NCBI GenBank assembly: GCA_036873135.1
Contig: JAPTYO010000004.1
Coordinates: forward strand, 33,141,105 to 33,205,104
DNA from: Clarkia xantiana subsp. parviflora
Lineage: Eukaryota > Streptophyta > Magnoliopsida > Myrtales > Onagraceae
DNA length: 64,000 bases
Direction of reading: 5' to 3'
Both the position numbers and the translations under genes were made by a program. Below, one piece after another: positions 32,469 to 42,319 of the stretch (positions are counted from its first letter, which is position 1; each line of letters starts with the position of its first letter). The notes below the pieces were generated by a model. That model did not search any database, was not told the origin of the DNA, and was given only the letters and a program-made list of their open reading frames with translations.

Positions 32469-33247
32469 TGATAGATATACGCCCAATTTGAACCCGTTGA
32501 CTTCCGAATCGTTTTATTTTTATCACCCCGTTAATGATTGTAAATCGAAACTTTGACCCGAACACCCCGCCGAAACACCAACGGTCCGGACGAGGCGAAA
32601 ATACTCGTCCGGGCCACGCGTCGAAGTCACCTAGGTGAGGTCGGGTGGCCACACCCGACCTCCCCTAGGGGAGATCGGGTCAGCCAACCCGATCTCTCCT
32701 AAGGGAGATCGGGTCAGCCGACCCATCTGTCCTAGGGAGGGGTTGGGTGGCCACACCCAATCCCTACCCTTGGGGGTCGGATTTTCTCTCCGCCCCCAAG
32801 GGCCCTGGCACCGTTTCCCGACTTCGCACTTAGATTATTTCCGTCAACCTCTTCATGCTTTAAGGTTGTAATTATGTGATCAAGGACTAATTAATTGTGT
32901 TTAAAGGTTAACGATGTCATTAAGTCACCTTATTGACACCGTTGCCTATAAATACAACCCTCCCACCATTCATTTGATCATCTTGGTTAATTATGCAATT
33001 TTGGCTCTAGCTTCTCTCTAGACTTCAGACTTTATCTCTCTAAAAGGGACGTACTGACTTAGGCATCGGAGAGGGTTCATCAAGCACCACCCCCCTCCGT
33101 GCTTGATACTGCCCCTCTTGCAGGGCGCGTGGAGAAGAAGGAAATGAGCAGAGTGACACAACCCGAGAAGCATAGGATCCGTCAGTTCACCAGTGAGGAA
33201 TAAGCTCTAGATCGACTACCCGTTGACCGATGGCTTAGAACCTAACA
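32469..33247 (+). repeat. Gy-B 5' LTR
   Basis: Starts TGATAGATATACG, ends GAACCTAACA. The U3 has palindromic CCCTAGGGGAGATCGGGT units (more copies than in the 3' LTR), TATAAATACA near 32947, TCTCTCTAGA leader motifs and the R/U5 hairpin. Compared with the 3' LTR it carries 12 extra bases after TATACG and extra palindrome units. Confidence 0.9.
33068..33106 (+). promoter_or_regulatory. R/U5 hairpin with GGAGAGGG box, Gy-B 5' LTR
   Basis: GGAGAGGG (33068-33075), stem TCAAGCAC (33080-33087), loop CACCCCCCTCC, stem GTGCTTGA (33099-33106), then TACTGCCCCTCTTGCAGG. All eight stem pairs form. The loop complements the box with one mismatch. Confidence 0.8.
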
Positions 33248-33272
33248 CTTGGCGCCGTTCGTGGGTTTCGAA
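33248..33272 (+). other. Gy-B primer-binding-site-like sequence
   Basis: CTTGGCGCCGTTCGTGGGTT follows the LTR, then TCGAA. TGGCGCCGTT is the complement of a tRNA 3' end ...AACGGCGCCA, as described for Asp-tRNA-primed plant Gypsy elements, and the following GGGTTTCGAA would match a T-arm. The exact tRNA is not certain. Confidence 0.55.
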
Positions 33273-33298
33273 TAGAAAGCCTGGCAATCACGAGAGCG

Positions 33299-34851
33299 AT
33301 GACGAACAGCTTAGCGTCTAGAGATAATCGCCCACCTGGGGGCAATAGGCAAGAGAGACAGCCTATACCTCCAGCAAGGCAGCCTAACCCAGAGAAACAG
33401 CCTGTACACCCAGAGCCTCAGGTAGCCCCACAGGCACCCCAGCCTAACAATCAGGAAGGAGGACTTTCACTCCCAGCTGGGGCTGAGTCTTCCACAGCCT
33501 CAACTCCATTGGCTAGGAGGCCACAGAGACGGGGGGAGCAACAAGGAGTGCCATTCCAATATACGGCACCTCCTCAGGGGTACTACTATGAGGCACAACC
33601 TCAAGGGTATCCATATGGAATGCCGGCTCAAAGGAACGACAATCGTGCCCACACAACCAACACAAGGTCCGCATACTCGCAAGGAGCACATAAAGTGACT
33701 CCGGGGTTGATGGGCGCATTGGATGAGCTGCTAGCCTATAGAGAGACTCTGAGGAACAGGCAGGGAAGGCAACACCAGCATGAAGAAGAAGAAGTTTATG
33801 AGGAAGAACAAGTCCCAGAAGAAGAACACCACTCGCACCCTCCAACAGGGCAGCGAGAAGAACAAAGGAGAGATGACCAAAGGCCACCCCCAGAGGGAAG
33901 GCAGCAGTTTGTGCCTCCAAGGCAGCAACAGCCACAGCAGGATGCCAGGGCATACACCCCGCTGGGGGCAGATAGACAGGCAAGACCTCCAAGGAGGCAG
34001 GAATTCCACCAAGTACCCAACAGGGATATCAGGGATATGCTTATAGTCCGTACCAGCACGGACAAGAGATCCCGGTCAGCCCAATTTACAATTATGGAGG
34101 ATATCAGAGAGACTATACTCCAACGCCAGTGATGATAACCCCGGAAGAGATAGAAGTCATGATAACAAGGAAGATGAGTGAGTCCAAGAGGAACGGATTG
34201 CACTGCCTGAGTGACAACACAAACCACCCCTTCACGAGGGAGTTGGAAATGAACAAAGTGTCAGACTCCTTGCATAGAGTACATATAGCAAAATATAACG
34301 GCAATGGAGACCCTTTAGAGCACATCCAGCAGCATGAAGCCTCTCTATTTGGGAGAACAACTGATGACCGCTACAAGGCACTCTTATTTCCATACACCCT
34401 GTCAGGGGTGGCGTCACATTGGTTCTTCAGCCTACCTACTGAGAGCATCCACTCATGGGCACAGCTAAATGCGAAGTTTCTTCAGAGATATTTAGGAGAA
34501 AGGAAGCTGCTCAAAGGGACAGGCTCCCTAGATGATGTGAAGCAAGAGAATGATGAATCTTTGGCTGATTACTACACAAGGTTCAACCAGAACATAGCAG
34601 ACATACAAGGCGACATCACCGAGGGTGAAATAATAAGAGCCTTCTTAAGGAACCTAGGCCGCTTTGGGTCCACATTGGCAGAAAAGATGGCCAAAAAACC
34701 TGCAAGTACCTTAGAGGAGTTGGCAGGGAGAGTGAAAACTCACATAGACCTAGAGAGGCACAGAGTGAGTAAGAAAGCCAAGATTCAAGCAGCAAGGAGG
34801 ACAATACAAAGCAGAATAAGGGAAAGCCACCTCATGCACCTCAACCCATAA
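33299..34851 (+). pseudogene. Gy-B gag, N-terminal and core part (frameshifted)
   Basis: Structural protein that would form the particle. 33299 starts MTNSLASRDNRPPGGNRQ, a long Pro/Gln/Arg-rich disordered region with an acidic EEEEVYEEEQ segment. Around 34025 the natural frame moves: the other frame reads SPIYNYGGYQRDYTPTPV and joins MITPEEIEVM at 34132. The gag core follows: YNGNGDPLEHIQQHEASL, ASHWFFSLPTESIHSWAQL, FLQRYLGER, DESLADYYTRFNQ and IRAFLRNLG. A second frameshift near 34800 joins it to the next part. Confidence 0.85.
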
Positions 34852-36023
34852 GGCAACAAGAATGGCGTCCGCCTCAGCAAAGAAATCAGATGGGTGAGCC
34901 ATTGAAGGCTAGGGAAATAAATGTTATCAAGTTCATACCATTGAACACCACCCCAGCAGTGGTCCTGAGAGAGATGAGAAATCAGAAATTATGGTCGCCC
35001 CCCGGAAGATGGAGAGCCCCAATGGTAGGGACACACAAGGATAGATGGTGTGATAATCATGAGGCATATGAGCATGATACGAACAAATGCTTTAGCTTGA
35101 AGCTAAGTATCAACAATATCATCCAAAGAGGGGAGCTAAAACAGTTTGTTGATCACGGTGGCAATAACACACAACCAGGGCCATCATACAAGGATAAAGT
35201 CAAAGACAAGGTAGATTATAATCCCCCACCTAACAAGAGGGGGACTATAAACATGATACATGGAGGAGTGGCATCGGGTGGCCCAACAGCCAATGCAAGG
35301 GAGATTTATGCATCCAAACTGAGCTCAGTGCCAAAATGGAAAAAGAGACCACGAGAAGGAGAGGAGATGAAGATTGAGTTTTCGGAGAAGGACAAGAGTC
35401 ATATTGTCTTCCCGCACGATGATGCTTTAGTCATCACAATGGACATCGATAACTTCGATGTAAAAAGGATACTGGTAGATGGAGACAGCTCCGCAGACCT
35501 CCTAAGCCTAAGGGTCCTGGAAGAGATAGGAAAAACAAAGGCGGATATCAAACCAGTCAACTTCCCTCTGGTTGGCTTCTCAGGGGCAACAAGTTATCCC
35601 CTAGGAATGATAACCCTGCCAGTGACCATGGGCCAGGGATGGACACAGCTAAGAGTGAACGTCAACTTCATGGTGGTTGAAAGCCTGGGAGCCTACAACG
35701 GGATCTTAGGAAGAACAACCATAAATCCATATGAAATTGTGCCATCTACCGTGCATCAGAAGCTGAAGTATATCACCGAAAACGGAATTGGGGAAGTCTT
35801 GGGTGATCAACGCACCGCAAGGCAGTGCTACGTCAACTCCATGAGACGTGGATCACACAAGTCAGATGCAGTGGCTATGGTCATGACTGGGGCCATCCAA
35901 GACAAAGAGAAGGTGATAAAAAGGCTAAGGCAGGAAAAGATGAAAAAGGGAGTTACACTCCGCCTGAGCAAGCAGTTCTTTCAAGGACTAGCTAAAAAAA
36001 AAAGCAGAGAAGTAAGGCTGTAA
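34805..36023 (+). pseudogene. Gy-B gag C-terminus and aspartic protease
   Basis: Continues gag with GEPLKAREINVIKFIPLN and a Cys-His knuckle-like DRWCDNHEAYEHDTNKC followed by LKLSINNIIQRGELKQFV. The protease comes next: IVFPHDDALVITMDI, then the active-site region KRILVDGDSSADLL (D-G-D where D-S/T-G is usual; Gy-A has D-G-G), YPLGMITLPVTMG, and GILGRTTINPY in the flap region. It ends in a basic tail (KKKSREVRL) at 36021, exactly where RT should begin, but no RT follows. The unusual Gly-Asp after the catalytic Asp may have inactivated the enzyme. Confidence 0.85.
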
Positions 36024-36121
36024 GGGTAACAAGCATACCTTGGCAGCCAGAGAATGCAGAAGGAAAGAGAACAAGGGACTCCATTGAAAAGGATTTCTGA
36101 TATATAGACGACATCAAACAA

Positions 36122-36648
36122 ATGCCAAAGGAGTCCATATCAAGCTACTTTGGGAGATTCTTCATCTATGGTGCAAGCATGGACATCACAAGAAGTGAGT
36201 CCGTAAGGGCCTTCCTTAGAAACATGCATCCAACCTCAATTGAAGCATATGGAGGGCTCTATGAGGTGGTCATGACAAGCACAATGAGGGAACTCAAAGA
36301 GAGACTGGACAAGGCATTTGCAAAGGAGACAGGGCAATGTGAAGAAGTCCTTGAAGAAGAAAAAGAGAACAACATACTTGAAGGGGTTCAAAACTTCAAA
36401 TTCACACCCCTTACGGCAAAGATAGAAGAAATTTTTCAAGAGTACCTCAAAGAAGAGCTACCAAAATGCAAGGAGGAGGGCAAGGCCTTCCTAGGAAGAG
36501 ATGCACAGGGTTGGTGTGAATACCATGGGACTTGGGGCATCAAACCAATGATTGCATGGTGTTGAAGATAGAAGTGGAAGAGATGATTTACAAAGGAGAC
36601 CTAAAGAAGTACGTGGCAACAGACACACTCACCACCCCGTATCCTTAG
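36122..36648 (+). pseudogene. Second gag-like module in Gy-B, after protease
   Basis: Begins MPKESISSYFGRFFIYGASM and includes SVRAFLRNMHPTSIEAYGG and STMRELKERLDKAF. This parallels the first gag (DESLADYYTRFNQ, IIRAFLRNLG, STLEELAGRVKTHI). Near 36520 it has WCEYHGTWG; after a one-frame shift it continues HQTNDCMVLKIEVEEMIYKG then DLKKYV, parallel to WCDNHEAYEHDTNKC...IIQRGELKQFV. So it repeats the gag core plus knuckle in the place where RT and integrase are expected. It may come from a second, diverged element by recombination. One frameshift is visible. Confidence 0.7.
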
Positions 36649-36905
36649 TTTAATATTCAGCATTTTGCATGTTCAAGCATTTTAAGTTTTCTAAAAACAA
36701 CTTTTGAGAAGGAGAACTCAAGAAGTTACTCCGACTCTACAACTATCTTTGATTTCCACCAAAGGGTGTCTTGATCCATCCAAGGCACCCCAAATGTACA
36801 TAAAGCATGAATGCTCCTAATGAAGTAGAAGTTACTCAAAAGTATCTTTCAAAGAAGATGGTGATATAATCATTATGTTATCCTTACACAGATATGACTT
36901 CCAAG

Positions 36906-37345
36906 TCAACAACGCCTCTAACGCCCCCAAGAGCGTATCTTGAGAGTAGTTTTCATACTACGACCTTCGACGCCCCCAAGAGCGTATCTTGAGAGTGGTT
37001 TCCAGAAACTACGAACTTCGACGCCCCCAAGAGCGTATCTTGAGAGTGGTTTCCAAAAACTACGAACTTCGACGCCCCCAAGAGCGTATCTTGAGAGTGG
37101 TTTCCAAAAACTACGAACTTCGACGCCCCCAAGAGAGTATCTTGAGAGTGGTTTCTAAAAACTACGACCTTCGACGCCCCTAAGAGCGTATCTTGAGGTA
37201 GATTTTAAACTACCAGATTCGACGCCCACCAGGAGCGTATCTTTAGTCTAACTTGCGCCCTCCGGGAGCCTATCCTGTGAAATGTTAAGTGCCCTCTGAG
37301 AGCCAGTCTCGTGAACAGTTTTCGACGCCCACCAAGAGCGTATCT
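36906..37345 (+). repeat. Tandem array, unit about 51 bp, downstream of Gy-B gag/PR
   Basis: About six copies of CGACGCCCCCAAGAGCGTAT followed by CTTGAGAGTGGTTTCCAAAA and ACTACGAACTT, plus degenerate copies to 37345. Between 37247 and 37315 are two units of the Gy-A type (CCTCCGGGAGCCTATCC; CCTCTGAGAGCCAGTCTC). The reading frames here are repeat translations. Confidence 0.9.
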
Positions 37346-37782
37346 TTGGTCTAACATTACCATATATACCATTTAAAGGGTATCAGAAGAGATCATTGCA
37401 CCATACTAAGAAGGATTCCATGAGAAAATAATTGCAAAGCAAGGTTGTATGAAGAACACATAATATTTTTTCTTGATGAGATAGCAGGTATGATGTAAAG
37501 GAAAACACAAAAGAAAGATGAGTAAAGAAAAGCACAAGGAAAGGAAGAGTCCATGATCAAATGAATATATACAGAAACATATGAAGCAACCATCAAAAGT
37601 AACAACTCACCCTACCATGCATACCACAACCAAAGGCAAGTGTTCCACACACTGCCAACATAACCATGCAAAGAAGGAAAGCAACAAAACATCCCAAGTA
37701 TAGCAATCCCAAAATGAACTCAACCCATTAAAGGGGAGGAAAGGTAAAGTCATATGCACAAAGATAAAGAGATATCAACATA

Positions 37783-40156
37783 TCAACCAGAACCTGCTGG
37801 AGAGCTCTCACGGTCCTGACCCTCTGAGGAAGAACCACTAACAGAGCTCGAAGAAGATGAGGAGGAGCCTGAACTATCAACATCCACGGGTATAGCATCC
37901 ACCTGTGCAGGGGCAGGCTCATCAGCAACGGCAGCTTAACCCCTAAGAACGGCCGTATAACCAGCAGCATAGGGCCCAAAGTCACCCAGATCATTGACGG
38001 GAAACTGAGGATCAATACGGAAGATATGATCGACAAGGTACTCCCCGAACTGGTTCATCTCCTAGTTCAACCGAACGCTGTAATCAGCAGTAAAGGCAGG
38101 GGAAGCTTTGTACTCGGCTACTGCAACAGCTCTCTCCTCCGCCCGGCACCTCGCCTCAAGCTTCGTCAACTCCTCAGCATGGAGTGACGATGCAGCATCA
38201 GCCTCACGGCGCAAACCACCCACGGTAGTCTCAAGTAGAGCCACCTGGCCCCTAAACTCCTGCATCTGCAAGTCAGACAGGCGAGCCTTCTCAGCGGCAG
38301 TGGCAAGCTCCGCCTTCAAGGATACCTGGTTATCCTCAAGGGTCTTCTTCTCATCTGACAGCTCAAGCGCAAGAGACGACATATTCACCATGTCGGACAT
38401 ACCCTGAAAAGTAAACAAGGGGTAAATGACTTAGTAAGCAATCACATGAAACTAGAAAAGGAAGAGAAACACCACTCACAGGGACATAGCGGGATAACAC
38501 CCCCTGGATGAAGCGCCGGGTCTCCTTAGGGGACTTGGGCTGAGGAGCATGATCACCGGGAGCGATAGCACCGCGAAGTACCCGAATGCCAACCTCCGGG
38601 GTGCGCAAGGAAGAACCGCTGTCAAAGTGGAACTCCTTCAATCCAGCAAAGGGAGTCCACTCAGCTCCCATAATATCCTCGTCAGTGAGGCGCGCAAAGT
38701 CCTTCCGACTCAAAGCCGGAGGCCCACCTATGCAAAGAAAGCAAAGTAAAGAAAAACACAAGCATAGAAGCATCAGTGACGTAAAGAATAAACGAACCTG
38801 AAGACCGTGCCCTCGGCTGGGGGGCAGGAGATGGAGAATCAGTAACCACCCCGCCATCGCCAGCAGGCCGCTTCCCCTTATCAGCCCGGGAAGGCGCCTC
38901 CTCGACCACTATCTCTTTGTCGCGAGACAGGGTCGGGGGACGAACACCAGGGGGAGGAGGATCTGCAACCTTCTTCTTCTTGACAGCCGAGGCCCCGGCC
39001 TCAGAGTCGGACCTCCGTGACTTGGACTTAGAAGGTCCAGAGCCCTTGCCCACAGAGAAGACTCTCTCGGTCACCAAGGGAGAGTGCCCTAACAACACAA
39101 GGAAAACAACATGAGAAAAAACACAAGTATACCATAAGAGGAGAAAGAAAGAAATATACCAGAGGCCCCAGTAGTCTTCCCAGGCATAGGGGACTTCTTC
39201 GGAGTAGAGCTGGAGGGAGCCCTCCTCTTGCTCAAGTCAACTGGCGCTGCCTGCACGCTATACGTTTTCCCGTGAAACCAACCTACAAGGAAAAACAGAA
39301 AATAAATATAGATGAGAAGACTAAGTAGCATACCGAATCCCCGGAGAGAGGAGTCAAACTAATCCCTGCCTCGTAGAGGTCTGTCTCGGTCACCAAGGAC
39401 ACTGGGCAGTAGGACTAGGTCTTGTGGCTCTCGTAGATAATCTTCATGGTCTCTAAGTCCACAGAAGAGAACTCCCCAAAGGCAGGCCAGCCGTCCGATC
39501 GGTCCTCATTCAGAACCGACCAGGTAACGTATCGATCCGTGATAAAGAAGTAGTGTTTGGCCCAATGGCTCGCCGAATTATCACTCCGAACCACGAAACG
39601 AAGATAAGTATTCCACTCAACCCTACTCAACTCGAAATCAGCAAATCGGGAATCTATGAGCGAAGGATAGCGAGACACGAAACTCGCGAAGCCTACCTTC
39701 TTCTGATACTGAAATCGGAAGAAGCACCGGAACAAGACCAAGGAGTAATTCCAGGAGTACCACTGACATAGCACCCGGAAACCCACCCAGACGCAAATAG
39801 CGCTGGGGGCAAGGTTCACAGGGGAGATCCTAAAGAATCTGCTCAGCTCTACGAGCTCATCACAATAGGGCAGGCGTAACCCAAACCGAATCTGGGAAGG
39901 ATAGACGACAACCTTCCCCCTAGGAGGCTCTGTCACTGTCTGGCGAGTGTTTCCCAAAGAAGGGAGGAAGGGGTACAAAGGCTCGTCTAAAGGACAAATG
40001 TCGCCTAAGGCGACATGCTCATTATAGTCGGACCTAGTCAAATGGTTCTCCGAGAAGGTAGCGACACCTAAATCAAAGGCAGTGAGAAATTCCAAGCTCG
40101 AATCAGGCTCCGACCAATACCCTAACTCAGTATCCGACTCAGAATCTGGCTCCGAA
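37783..40156 (-). pseudogene. Antisense spliced gene of Gy-B, gypsy-type 'transposase_28'-like protein
   Basis: Runs opposite to the element. Inferred exons: 40156-39334, 39282-39160, 39088-38798, 38727-38480, 38403-37783, all GT-AG and in frame. Exon 1 has VYPSQIRFGLRLPYCDELVE, LAPSAICVWVGFRVLCQW and HWAKHYFFITDRY, which resembles the plant domain Pfam calls putative gypsy-type transposon (from memory). The middle exons are Ser/Pro/Lys-rich. The last is a coiled coil (ELSDEKKTLEDNQVSLKAEL) ending NDLGDFGPYAAGYT and a Ser-rich tail. A further 5' exon is likely (ATGA|GTAAGT near 40211). In-frame stops at 39415, 38062 and about 37936 show decay. Antisense genes of this kind are known in Tat elements; function unknown. 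Confidence 0.75.
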
Positions 40157-41583
40157 CTAATGCCAGGAAAGAAAATAACGCGACGAACAGAGAAAAATAA
40201 AAACTTACTCATCCTTGTGTACGGGGGCACCACCACGAGTACAATACATGTCATAGCATGACGGGTGTTAAGATAAGAAGATCTCCGAAAAATCCGGGCA
40301 TACCCCGGCACCCGACAAGCAACAACCGAAAATCCAAAGGCACCCAACGAAGGTAACGAATACATGCTAAGGACACTATGACGACAAAAATCGGGCAATT
40401 TTACTCGGATCCAAAACACCGATTTCCGAGCAAAATTACGATTATGCCCCTCAACGGAAATCAACATGCAAATGACATCACGACGTCAAATTCAAACGGG
40501 AAAGGTTCAAACGGCAAAAAATATTTCCCAAATCAACGACTATCTACGGCAATCACGTATTCAATCAAGCATCGACAATCGAATATCGGCAATTCAGGTA
40601 TTGACATTTTGTACGGTAACGAGGGGAAAAAGATTGGACCTTTGGAAAACCCGACCCGATTTGGTAAACGGGTCCGGAGTTGATGCCTTGTCAGCGCCGG
40701 AGTGCAGACCCCGCCGCTGCCGGAGCTACGCCACGCCTTGCCCGCCTCGCCGCCTCCCGTAGCCTCGCCTGGCCGGAGGAACCGAGTTGCTGGTCCTCCC
40801 CGCACAGCTTCGCCCGTCCCGTGTCGCCGCCCCCGCTGGCCTGGCTGGCCTCCGTCGCCGTCTCAGGACCACGTCGCCGCCTCCGTGCTGGCCGGAATTC
40901 CACCTCCTCCACCGGAATTTCTGGCCAGCCCTCTCCCTTGGTGTGCAAAATTTTCTCCCTTGGCCTCCAAGTGTGGGAAAATGAGGAAAAGACGACAATG
41001 GTGGCTAAGTGAGGTAATTGCTTTACTCCTCTATATATTTGAAAATGTGTAGGGTTTTTTAAAGTGACATAATCACAACCCTCCATTTGAATTAGAAGAG
41101 ATCTAAGGGTTAAAGGGAAAACTATCATCTTTACCTCCCTTAGACTATGGTTAGGCATATTTCCACCCAAGTTAATATCCTATAGGCATATTTTTTAGTA
41201 CCCTATACTTAGAAAAAATTTCGGACCAAAATCGAAATTTTTCCCACATAGGCTTACCCCGTCATGAAATTGAAGCATGGACTCACTTAACCATATTTAT
41301 ATTGCATCCCCACACATGCGTATATTTTCCGAGTATAAGCTCGTGTCGGTATTGGATTTATTATTTCCATCTCAGACGGACACTTTCTTGGACACGTGTC
41401 CGTGCTATTCTGACGTTTGCAATTCCTCTATCTTATAAGACAGGGGGCAGAGTCAGAGACACACACCCATGGGTAAGTAAGGATTCCGAAAAAAGGTAAA
41501 ATTCCGGCTTCAAATTGCACGTGTCATACCATCCTAAAATAGAGTCAATCAAGGGTCAAGCCATTGGTTGACTCGGGGGCATG
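40157..41583. other. Gy-B 3' region: GC-rich block and possible antisense promoter
   Basis: 40680-40960 is GC-rich with long overlapping frames on both strands, none with a recognised domain. A minus-strand TATATAGAGG near 41030 could serve the antisense gene, with the GC-rich block as its leader. 41060-41560 has no gene. The sequence just before the LTR, GACTCGGGGGCATG, is the polypurine tract. Confidence 0.45.
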
Positions 41584-42319
41584 TGATGGATATACGCCGT
41601 TGACTTCCGAATCGTTTTATTTTTATCACCCCGTTAATGATTGTAAATCGAAACTTTGACCCCGAACACCCCGCCGAAACACCAACGGTCCGGATGAGGC
41701 GAAAATACTCGTCCGGGCCACGCGTCGAACTCACCTAGGTGAGGTCGGGTGGCCACACCCGACCTCCCCTAGGGGAGATCGGGTCAGCCAACCCATCTCC
41801 CCTAGGGAGGGGTTGGGTGGCCACACCCAATCCCTACCCTTGGGGGTCGGATTTTCTCTCCGCCCCCAAGGGCCCTGGCACCGTTTCCCGACTCCCGCAC
41901 TTAGATTATTTCCGCCAACCTCTCCATGATTTAAGGTTGTAATTATGTGATCAAGGACTAATTAATTGTGTTTAAAGGTTAACGATGTCATTAAGTCACC
42001 TTAATGACACCGTTGCCTATAAATACAACCCTCCCACCATTCATTTGATCATCTTGGCTAATTATGCAATTTTGGCTCTAGCTTCTCTCTAGACTTTAGA
42101 CTTTATCTCTCTAAAAGGGACGTACTGACTTAGGCATCGGAGAGGGTTCATAAAGCACCACCCCCCCTCCGTGCTTGATACTGCCCCTCTTGCAGGGCGC
42201 GTGGAGAAGAAGAAAAGGAGCAGAGTGACACAACCCGAGAAGCACAGGATCCGTCAGTTCACCAGTGAGGAATAAGCTCTAGATCGACGACCCGTTGACC
42301 GAGGGCTTAGAACCTAACA
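41584..42319 (+). repeat. Gy-B 3' LTR
   Basis: Starts TGATGGATATACG, ends GAACCTAACA, collinear with 32469-33247 except for a missing 12-base segment near the start and fewer U3 palindrome units. TATAAATACA near 42017. The hairpin at 42139-42178 has one unpaired stem position (TAAAGCAC against GTGCTTGA). Confidence 0.9.
42139..42178 (+). promoter_or_regulatory. R/U5 hairpin with GGAGAGGG box, Gy-B 3' LTR
   Basis: GGAGAGGG (42139-42146), TAAAGCAC (42151-42158), C-rich loop, GTGCTTGA (42171-42178). Seven of eight pairs. Confidence 0.75.

Larger units (their letters stand above)
32469..42319 (+). mobile_element. Gy-B: complete non-autonomous Gypsy element, Tat lineage, GCTAC target duplication
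   Basis: Bounded by LTRs at 32469-33247 and 41584-42319 and by GCTAC at 32464-32468 and 42320-42324. Contents in order: LTR, primer-site-like CTTGGCGCCGTTCGTGGG, broken gag, protease, a second gag-like frame, tandem array, antisense spliced gene, GC-rich block, polypurine GACTCGGGGGCA, LTR. There is no reverse transcriptase, RNase H or integrase, so it depended on a relative for movement. It inserted into a retroposed sequence. Confidence 0.9.

Noticed and set aside
33500..34227. Long minus-strand frames opposite gag
   Set aside because: Shadows of the biased Gln/Pro/Glu-rich gag; no motif or splice evidence, unlike the 37783-40156 gene.
36940..37183. Periodic peptide frames
   Set aside because: Translations of the 51-bp tandem array in more than one frame.
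36906..37345. CRISPR-like array
   Set aside because: Units are contiguous and have no unique spacers; the genome is a plant's.
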